A stretch of 6,990 bases of DNA from Chitinophagia bacterium (GTDB taxonomy: Bacteria > Bacteroidota > Bacteroidia > Chitinophagales > Chitinophagaceae). Under the pieces are notes generated by a model. That model did no database searches. It saw nothing but the letters and a program-made list of their open reading frames with translations, and was not told where the DNA came from. The stretch spans positions 1-6,990 of the forward strand of contig RGVM01000137.1 in NCBI GenBank assembly GCA_010027295.1. Reading direction: 5' to 3'. This document shows, one piece after another, positions 1 through 4,781 of this stretch. The translations under genes were made by a program, and so were the position numbers. Numbering within the stretch: position 1 is the stretch's first letter; every line of letters begins with the position of its first letter.

Positions 1-60
1 GGCCGACGCCACCGACTCGAAGTCTCGGACGAGGGGACGACATTGGGCGTCGAGACTTAG
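1..60 (+). CDS. C-terminal end of an unidentified upstream gene (partial)
   Basis: Reading from base 1 in frame 1 gives 19 sense codons followed by a TAG stop at 58-60. The encoded tail ends in LEVSDEGTTLGVET, which looks like ordinary protein, and the codons mostly end in G or C like the strongly coding genes of this window. The product cannot be recognised from so short a piece. Frames 2 and 3 are also open across these bases, but frame 3 gives a less protein-like tail and stops at 80, while frame 2 runs through the putative promoter at 83-90. The last codons overlap an imperfect inverted repeat at 20-58. Confidence 0.4.
   Translation, partial: GRRHRLEVSDEGTTLGVET
20..58. repeat. Imperfect inverted repeat at the end of the upstream reading frame
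   Basis: AAGTCTCG at 20-27 is the exact reverse complement of CGAGACTT at 51-58. Skipping one G at position 28 extends the pairing by three more base pairs (ACG 29-31 with CGT 48-50), giving an 11-bp stem with a one-base bulge and a loop of about 16 bases. No T-run follows, so this is not a classical intrinsic terminator. It may be a transcript-end structure of the upstream gene, or chance pairing inside coding sequence. Confidence 0.4.
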
Positions 61-82
61 GTATGCCACCCTATCATTGAAT

Positions 83-90
83 TATCTTTG
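83..90 (+). promoter_or_regulatory. Putative Bacteroidota -7 promoter element for the LD-carboxypeptidase gene
   Basis: TATCTTTG matches the Bacteroidota primary sigma factor -7 consensus TAnnTTTG exactly. It lies between the stop at 60 and the start at 191, in the right orientation, and would place transcription start near 95-98 with a leader of about 95 nt. No TTG is visible at the usual -33 distance (around 60-64), so only half of the consensus is present. Confidence 0.45.
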
Positions 91-144
91 GTCTCCGGAG
101 TTGCCATATCTTCCGCTGTGGACGGTTCCTTTCTCCGGACCTCC

Positions 145-165
145 CTTGTCGGACTCACCGGCAAG
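145..165 (+). other. Hairpin in the leader of the LD-carboxypeptidase gene
   Basis: CTTGTCGG at 145-152 pairs with CCGGCAAG at 158-165 over all eight positions, including one G-U wobble (149 with 161), around a 5-nt loop ACTCA. It ends 25 nt before the ATG at 191. It is not followed by a U-tract, so a simple attenuator is unlikely. A role in mRNA stability or translation is possible but is inference. Confidence 0.4.
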
Positions 166-190
166 CCTCGATTCGCTCATTCCTGTCTGA

Positions 191-1105
191 ATGGCTATCA
201 TCCCCAGATATCTGACACCTGGCGACACTATCGGCCTCGTATGCCCGGCTGGCCATATGCCTTTGGCAAGGATGCGCACTTGTATCCGTGTGCTTAAGGA
301 GGAATGGGGCTTCCGCGTCCGCCGGGGACGCACGCTCGGTACCGGGAAGGGTTACTTCTCGGGTACTGACTCCGAGCGGCTGGCCGACTTGCAGGAGATG
401 CTCGACGACGACGAGGTGAGGGCTGTCCTGTGCGCACGGGGCGGGTACGGAGTGGGCCGCATCATAGATGACATCGACTTCAGCCGGTTCCTGCGACGTC
501 CCAAATGGATTGTCGGATTCAGTGACATCACCGTCTTACACCTCCACATCCAGGCGCGCTACGGTATAGCGACGCTGCATGCCCCGATGGCAGGTGCTTT
601 CAATGCTGGTGGATGGCGGGGTCCCTTTGTCGAGTCCTTGCGCCGTGTGCTCACAGGGGAGTGGTCGGAGTACCGGTGTCCGTCCCATCCCTACAACCGT
701 CAAGGTGTGGCCGAGGGGCCGCTCCTCGGTGGGAACCTGGCCCTGATGGCGCATCTCGTGGGAACGCCATCTTTCCCGGACACCGTGGGTTGCATTCTTT
801 TCATGGAGGATGTGGGCGAGCAACTGTACAACATCGATCGAATGATGCGGCAGTTACTTAGGAGCGGCAAGCTTGAGAGGTTGGCCGGCCTGGTGGTTGG
901 GGGATTCACCGACTGTCGTGATACGGAGAGACCGTTTGGGCAGATCGCCTATGAGATCGTCCGGGAAGTGGTTGCGCCATTCGGATATCCGGTATGCTAT
1001 GGTTTCCCGGTAAGCCACGGAAGGGAGAACGTCGCCCTTAAGTCGGGTGTGCCACACAAGCTAGATATTTCCGCCGGGGGTGTCTGTCTTTCCGAGTCCA
1101 TTTGA
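191..1105 (+). CDS. ldcA: LD-carboxypeptidase, peptidase family S66 (muramoyltetrapeptide carboxypeptidase)
   Basis: This 304-residue protein matches the S66 serine peptidase family. The best-known members (LdcA) act in the cytoplasm and remove the terminal D-alanine from murein tetrapeptides by cutting an L,D bond, so that tripeptide can be reused in peptidoglycan synthesis. The N-terminus LTPGDTIGLVCPAG (8-21) is the usual opening motif of the family, followed by the ARGGYGVGRI segment (82-91). The catalytic triad is visible: nucleophile Ser111 in GFSDIT, Glu206 in FMEDVGE, and His276 in PVSHGREN. The GGNL motif (180-183) near the domain junction is also present. Length is normal, there is no signal peptide, and the ATG at 191 places the first motif where family members have it. 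It appears to be transcribed alone, from a -7 element at 83-90. The family also includes MccF-type enzymes that inactivate microcin C. The size and plain LdcA layout favour recycling, but substrate cannot be settled from sequence alone. Confidence 0.93.
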   Translation: MAIIPRYLTPGDTIGLVCPAGHMPLARMRTCIRVLKEEWGFRVRRGRTLGTGKGYFSGTDSERLADLQEMLDDDEVRAVLCARGGYGVGRIIDDIDFSRFLRRPKWIVGFSDITVLHLHIQARYGIATLHAPMAGAFNAGGWRGPFVESLRRVLTGEWSEYRCPSHPYNRQGVAEGPLLGGNLALMAHLVGTPSFPDTVGCILFMEDVGEQLYNIDRMMRQLLRSGKLERLAGLVVGGFTDCRDTERPFGQIAYEIVREVVAPFGYPVCYGFPVSHGRENVALKSGVPHKLDISAGGVCLSESI

Positions 1106-1131
1106 TCCATCGATGGTCCATGCGACAAAGT

Positions 1132-1176
1132 GGCTTTCCGGCTCGTTTCCGTTGGGGTTCAGCCCACCGGGAAGCC
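1132..1176 (+). other. Strong bulged hairpin after the LD-carboxypeptidase gene (possible transcript end)
   Basis: GGCTTTCCGG (1132-1141) pairs with CCGGGAAGCC (1167-1176) over ten positions, one of them G-U. Stacked directly on its 3' side is an inner stem, TGGG (1153-1156) with CCCA (1163-1166), closing a 6-nt loop, so the only interruption is an 11-nt bulge on the 5' side (1142-1152). It begins 27 nt after the stop codon and precedes the candidate promoter of the next gene. No T-run follows, so a terminator role is a guess; RNA processing or 3'-end protection are alternatives. Confidence 0.45.
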
Positions 1177-1187
1177 CTGTGAGGCGC

Positions 1188-1218
1188 TTGCATTCGTCCT
1201 TACTTTTCGCATATTTTG
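1188..1218 (+). promoter_or_regulatory. Putative Bacteroidota promoter for the polytopic membrane protein gene
   Basis: TTG at 1188-1190 is followed after 20 bases by ATATTTTG at 1211-1218, which fits the Bacteroidota TTG-N(17-23)-TAnnTTTG pattern, apart from the first two bases of the -7 element (AT instead of TA). Transcription would start near 1224-1226, leaving a short leader of about 16 nt before the ATG at 1241. The element lies after the hairpin at 1132-1176, consistent with an independent transcript. Confidence 0.4.
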
Positions 1219-1240
1219 TGCCTCATAAACCGGGAATCCC

Positions 1241-2914
1241 ATGTTGGCACTTCTCACTTCATCTTTCGTACTGTTTATCATGATCCTGGCCATGGGCAAG
1301 GCTTTCTCCAAGCTCATGAAATTTCAAGCCAGTCTCCCGGACGTCCTCTTCCTGGGCTTGGCAGCACTCAATACGGCGTGTGCCTGGTTCTCGCTTGCCT
1401 TACCCATGGCCTTTTGGCTGATGTTGGTATTATTAGCCTGCTCGGCTGTATATCTAGTCGTGTCAGCCCAAGGTATGAGGGGTTCATGGAGCAGGGTCAA
1501 GTCCCCCTCCCTCTTTACAGTCGCTCTTCTAGTGGTCGTTGGCATTGCATTCGCAGCTGCATCCGGGCGGGCCACGAATTTCGACACACTGCTTTATCAT
1601 TTACCCACCATCAAGTGGTATGAGACCTATCCGGTTGTTCCGGGACTGGCAAACCTAGACGGACCCCTCGCGTACAACCAGAATGTCTTCCTGTTATTTT
1701 CGCTCACATCGTTCAGGAAGGTTTTCGGCGGCGAGGTATTTTCCGTGAACTTCGTCGTATTCGCCATCTTCATGAGTTATCTGATGCGGCGTATACGCGA
1801 TATATATCAGAGGGAAGGCGTTACACTGGTGTGGTTCTTTTACCTATCTCTGGCGATCCTTGTGATTCGGATGCCCAACCTTTCGGCCCCCAGCCCTGAT
1901 TTTCTCTCGCAGATACTTCCGATTTACATCATCCTCAGGATACTGGACCTCTTCATGGAAGGCGAGGTTGCAAAAATGCGGGACTTGCATCTGCTCTTCG
2001 TACTGGCCTGTTACTGCATTACCGTCAAGCTGACCTCGGCTCCCATCCTCGTGATGTTCCTCGTCATCGAAATCATGAAGGTAGGGCCGGGGATATGGAG
2101 CTATCTTCAGATGATCCCAGCAGCCCTTCTGATCATTGTGCCATGGTTGACGCGGTATGTGATCATGACCGGTTGGCTGGTATATCCCTTTCCGCAAGTC
2201 GATCTCTTTTCGTTTGATTGGAAGGTCCCCTTCATGGATGTGGTGGCCCGAAAGAATGCCGTGACTGTCTGGGCCAGGGTGCCGGTCACCGGCCTGTTTA
2301 AGCAATACATTGGTAAGGGTATCTGGGAATGGTTCCCAGTATGGATGAAATACGGGAAAAACACTCCCTTCCAACAACTCTTAATGGCCATGGGTTTCCT
2401 GTTCCCGATCGCCGGGTTGTTGGCTATGTGGGCAAGGTGGGTACCTCGGAGAAGTCACCTGACGGCCTTGCTAATTACCTGTGTGATCGGCATGCAGTTC
2501 TGGTTCTGGAGCTCGCCCTCTTACCGGCTTGGAATCAGTATCATAGTCATTTCCGCCCTGAGCCCGCTGCTATGGCTCCCCCATGGGACCTATGGCTCCC
2601 TGGGCAGGTTTGGCAGAATCTCTCTGCTCCATGCCTATGTGATTCTTTGCCTATACATGTCCAATATCAACTTCAACTCATTGCGACCATTATTCGATGG
2701 AACCTTTCTGGAAACAGGCCAGTTCGTAATGCAGCCCCGGATGAAATATAAGAAGCCTGCATTCCTGAAAGCAAAGGGCAGGAATTTTGAGTATTACCAC
2801 CCGGTACCGGATATAGGGTGCTACGATTTCGATCTCCCATGCACACCCACTCCCGACAGTACCCTCATGATGCGGGGTCCGACGTTGAGGGAGGGCTTCC
2901 GAAAGGTCCAGTGA
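1241..2914 (+). CDS. Polytopic membrane protein of unknown function, LIC_10190-like family
   Basis: This 557-residue integral membrane protein has many hydrophobic segments, for example around 2-18, 35-74, 91-108, 166-182, 195-210, 222-238, 250-277, 288-308, 379-398, 407-421, 429-446 and 459-473. It resembles, from memory of the family, a group annotated as LIC_10190 family membrane proteins. The supporting motifs are DTLLYHLPTIKWYE (115-128) followed by YPVVPGLANLDG (130-141) in the first large loop, a TGWLVYPFPQVDLFSFDWK segment (310-328), and a C-terminal CYDFDLPCTP (527-536). No member has a function that I can name. The conserved acidic and aromatic residues in the first long non-membrane loop, plus many helices, recall GT-C glycosyltransferases, which would make it a lipid-linked sugar transferase, but this is inference. 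The gene stands alone, with 135 bases before it and 114 after. It is visibly more AT-rich than its neighbours (27 G+C of 60 at 1801-1860 against 38 of 60 at 3361-3420). The ATG at 1241 puts a membrane segment at the N-terminus. Confidence 0.8.
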   Translation: MLALLTSSFVLFIMILAMGKAFSKLMKFQASLPDVLFLGLAALNTACAWFSLALPMAFWLMLVLLACSAVYLVVSAQGMRGSWSRVKSPSLFTVALLVVVGIAFAAASGRATNFDTLLYHLPTIKWYETYPVVPGLANLDGPLAYNQNVFLLFSLTSFRKVFGGEVFSVNFVVFAIFMSYLMRRIRDIYQREGVTLVWFFYLSLAILVIRMPNLSAPSPDFLSQILPIYIILRILDLFMEGEVAKMRDLHLLFVLACYCITVKLTSAPILVMFLVIEIMKVGPGIWSYLQMIPAALLIIVPWLTRYVIMTGWLVYPFPQVDLFSFDWKVPFMDVVARKNAVTVWARVPVTGLFKQYIGKGIWEWFPVWMKYGKNTPFQQLLMAMGFLFPIAGLLAMWARWVPRRSHLTALLITCVIGMQFWFWSSPSYRLGISIIVISALSPLLWLPHGTYGSLGRFGRISLLHAYVILCLYMSNINFNSLRPLFDGTFLETGQFVMQPRMKYKKPAFLKAKGRNFEYYHPVPDIGCYDFDLPCTPTPDSTLMMRGPTLREGFRKVQ

Positions 2915-2938
2915 TGGGTCATTTGAAATGGCGAAATA

Positions 2939-2974
2939 GGGATTCCTAGCGGTCCTGCCGTCTCGGACCATCCC
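2939..2974 (+). other. Bulged hairpin after the membrane protein gene (possible transcript end)
   Basis: GGGAT (2939-2943) pairs with ATCCC (2970-2974), and stacked on it GGTCC (2951-2955) pairs with GGACC (2965-2969) around a 9-nt loop. A 7-nt bulge (2944-2950) sits only on the 5' strand. It begins 25 nt after the stop codon. The architecture resembles that of the element at 1132-1176, though the sequence differs. There is no T-run after it, so calling it a terminator would be speculative. Confidence 0.35.
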
Positions 2975-3028
2975 GGTACCTTGCGGTGATGGCCAGACGA
3001 TCGGTCGCAGGGTCGGATTCCCGGACAA

Positions 3029-3862
3029 ATGAATATCTTGTTACGGGAACTTTTGCTAGCGATGTCTACTTTGCTCCTGGTGAACTGGTGGTGGGTGGGT
3101 GCCGGATACGCCGGAGCCCTCCTGTTGTTGTACCTGTTGCAGGAGCGGCTCATCTTCAAGCCCGAGAAGCTGGCGCAGGACTTCGAGTTCCGCTACGACG
3201 TACCCTTCCGAGAGCTGTTCTTCGATGTGGAGCCGGGTGTCCGGATCAACGGCCTTCATTTCCACCGCGAGTCGCCGCTCGGCCTCATCCTGTATTTCCA
3301 CGGCAATTCGCGCAGCATCAAGGGATGGGCTAAGTATGCACGCGACTTCTACCGCTACAACTACGACGTGCTGCTCGTCGACTACCGCGGCTTTGGCAAG
3401 AGTACGGGCAAGCGGAGCGAGTCGGCCATGCTGCGTGATATGCAGTTAGTGTATGAAAGGTTGAAGGAGCAGTACCCAGAGGATCATATCATCGTCTACG
3501 GCAGGAGCATGGGCAGCGGCTTCGCCACGAAGCTCGCCTCTGACAACCGGCCCCGCTATCTGATCCTGGATGCGCCCTACTACAATTTCTCCAAGGTGGT
3601 GGAGCGGCTGGTGCCCATCATGCCCCTCCGTTTCGTGTTGAGGTTCCGGCTCCGTTCGGACCGGTGGATACGTGGCGTCCGGTGTCCCGTGTACATCATT
3701 CACGGCACGAGGGACCGCCTGATCCCCATCGTCCACAGCATCCGCCTGCAGGCCTTGAATCCCTCCCGCACCACGCTCATCCGCATCCACGGCGGCGGCC
3801 ACAACAACCTGCCGCGCTACCCCGAGTACCACAACTTCATCCGCGACATCCTCCAATATTGA
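3029..3862 (+). CDS. Membrane-anchored alpha/beta hydrolase (ABHD13/BEM46-like), first of a tandem pair
   Basis: This 277-residue serine hydrolase has the alpha/beta fold of the ABHD13/BEM46 and E. coli YfhR type, often annotated as peptidase S33-like. A hydrophobic N-terminal segment (about 13-37) followed by LQERLIFKPEKL looks like an uncleaved membrane anchor. The catalytic domain shows the oxyanion motif HGNSRS (91-96), DYRGFGKSTG (118-127), the nucleophile elbow GRSMG with Ser160, HGTRD with Asp229, and GGGH with His258, so the triad is complete. Substrate is unknown; esterase, thioesterase and peptidase activities all occur in related proteins. The side of the membrane that carries the catalytic domain cannot be told from sequence. 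It starts 114 bases after the membrane protein gene, and a close relative in the same orientation follows after 91 bases. The ATG at 3029 is used; an internal ATG at 3062 would keep the anchor and is a credible alternative. Codon use is strongly G/C-ending. Confidence 0.88.
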   Translation: MNILLRELLLAMSTLLLVNWWWVGAGYAGALLLLYLLQERLIFKPEKLAQDFEFRYDVPFRELFFDVEPGVRINGLHFHRESPLGLILYFHGNSRSIKGWAKYARDFYRYNYDVLLVDYRGFGKSTGKRSESAMLRDMQLVYERLKEQYPEDHIIVYGRSMGSGFATKLASDNRPRYLILDAPYYNFSKVVERLVPIMPLRFVLRFRLRSDRWIRGVRCPVYIIHGTRDRLIPIVHSIRLQALNPSRTTLIRIHGGGHNNLPRYPEYHNFIRDILQY

Positions 3863-3892
3863 GGCGGGTGTGTATCCGTATCCGGCTTACAG

Positions 3893-3918
3893 GCCAACAC
3901 ATATTGGCTCGCATATTG
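3893..3918 (+). repeat. Small hairpin and short direct repeats between the two hydrolase genes
   Basis: GCCAA (3893-3897) pairs with TTGGC (3904-3908) around a 6-nt loop. The heptamer CATATTG occurs at 3900-3906 and again at 3912-3918, exactly 12 bases apart, overlapping the hairpin. GTATCC is also repeated back to back at 3872-3883. Paired half-sites at about one helical turn could be an operator, but the repeats are short and may be chance. TAACTTG at 3933-3939 resembles a -7 element one T short; no well-spaced TTG precedes it. Confidence 0.25.
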
Positions 3919-3953
3919 CCATCCAAACAGGGTAACTTGCCATCTTGGCGATC

Positions 3954-4781
3954 ATGACCGGTCCATACGCAAAGACGTTCCTGAAGGCTGTCAGGTGGAT
4001 CCTGCCGGTCTACGCCCTGGCGGGCATTGCGATCTATCATTTCCAGGACAGGATCTTCTTCCGGCCGGTTCCCGTTCCCATGGACCACCGCTACGAGTTC
4101 GGCATTCCTTATCGCGAGCGGAACATCCGTTTCCGCGACAACTCCAACCTCAACCTGATGGAATTCCCGGTGACCGGTCGCCCGCGGCGCGGCATCGTGC
4201 TCTACCTCCACGGCAACCGATCGAACATCGGGTGGTATGTGGAGCACGTGGGCGACTTCCACAGGAACGGCTACGATGTCTGGATGATCGACTATCCCGG
4301 CTACGGGAAGAGCACGGGCCCGATGGAGTCCGACATGCTGTTCGCCTATGCGTTGCAGATGTACAAGCTTGCCCGGACGCAGGTGTCGTCCGACTCCATC
4401 GTGATCTACGGGAAGTCGCTGGGAACGGGCATTGCCGCCTGGCTCGCCAGTCGTCAGCCGTCCGCAAGGCTCGTCCTGGAGACACCCTACTACAGCCTCT
4501 CCTCGCTGGCCGCCAGCCGCCTGCCCATCTTCCCATGGGAGCGGATGTTGCGCATCCGGCTGGATACCTGGGCGTATCTGCGGACCATCTCCGTGCCCGT
4601 GACCATCTTCCATGGGACGGATGACGGCGTGATCCCGTACCGGAATGCGGAGCGTCTGAAATCGCTATTGAAGGCGGGCGACAGATTCCTGACGGTGCCT
4701 GGCGGGGGACATCGCGACCTCGGCCGCTTCTCGGAATACCGGGCGGTGATGGATTCGCTGCTGTCGGTGGGGCGTCAGTAG
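3954..4781 (+). CDS. Membrane-anchored alpha/beta hydrolase (ABHD13/BEM46-like), second of a tandem pair
   Basis: This 275-residue protein is a diverged relative of the hydrolase just upstream, with the same plan and collinear motifs. A hydrophobic anchor lies at about 13-29, followed by FQDRIFFRPVPVP, matching the LQERLIFKPEKL position of its neighbour. Catalytic landmarks are HGNRSN (86-91), DYPGYGKSTG (113-122), the nucleophile Ser155 in GKSLG, Asp224 in HGTDD, and His253 in GGGH. The C-terminal GGGHRDLGRFSEYR is clearly related to GGGHNNLPRYPEYH in the neighbour. Substrate is unknown, as for the first copy. The start was set at ATG 3954; a TTG at 3945 in the same frame would add three residues. 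The TAG stop overlaps the tail of the opposing kup gene by 7 bases. The strongly diverged N-terminal and cap-like regions suggest an old duplication with specialised substrates rather than a recent copy. Confidence 0.88.
   Translation: MTGPYAKTFLKAVRWILPVYALAGIAIYHFQDRIFFRPVPVPMDHRYEFGIPYRERNIRFRDNSNLNLMEFPVTGRPRRGIVLYLHGNRSNIGWYVEHVGDFHRNGYDVWMIDYPGYGKSTGPMESDMLFAYALQMYKLARTQVSSDSIVIYGKSLGTGIAAWLASRQPSARLVLETPYYSLSSLAASRLPIFPWERMLRIRLDTWAYLRTISVPVTIFHGTDDGVIPYRNAERLKSLLKAGDRFLTVPGGGHRDLGRFSEYRAVMDSLLSVGRQ

Noticed and set aside
1..60. A tRNA or other small RNA, suggested by the GACTCGAAGTC stretch at 14-24.
   Set aside because: No cloverleaf, acceptor stem or conserved T-loop could be built around it, and a protein-like reading frame with a stop explains the bases better.
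1107..1116. The palindrome CCATCGATGG just after the LD-carboxypeptidase stop codon.
   Set aside because: It is a single 10-bp palindrome with no extension, loop or partner site, so it is compatible with chance. The hairpin at 1132-1176 is far stronger.
1844..2377. A 177-codon minus-strand open frame inside the membrane protein gene.
   Set aside because: The product is charged and unstructured-looking, while the plus strand gives a consistent polytopic membrane protein through the same bases.
2920..2930. The near-palindrome CATTTGAAATG after the membrane protein gene.
   Set aside because: Eleven bases with a one-base centre cannot form a hairpin, and no second copy was found to suggest an operator.
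2977..2983. TACCTTG as a promoter for the first hydrolase.
   Set aside because: It is one T short of the -7 consensus, has no TTG at the proper distance upstream, and lies right after a hairpin. It is too weak to annotate.
3837..4613. A 258-codon minus-strand open frame across the second hydrolase gene.
   Set aside because: It lies antisense to a gene with a complete catalytic triad, and its product is rich in His, Gly, Asp and Val with no recognisable fold. It is a by-product of G/C-ending codons.
3995..4624. A 209-codon plus-strand open frame in another frame of the second hydrolase gene.
   Set aside because: The product is rich in Arg, Pro and Ala, a common frame-shifted shadow of high-GC genes. 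All hydrolase motifs are in the other frame without interruption.
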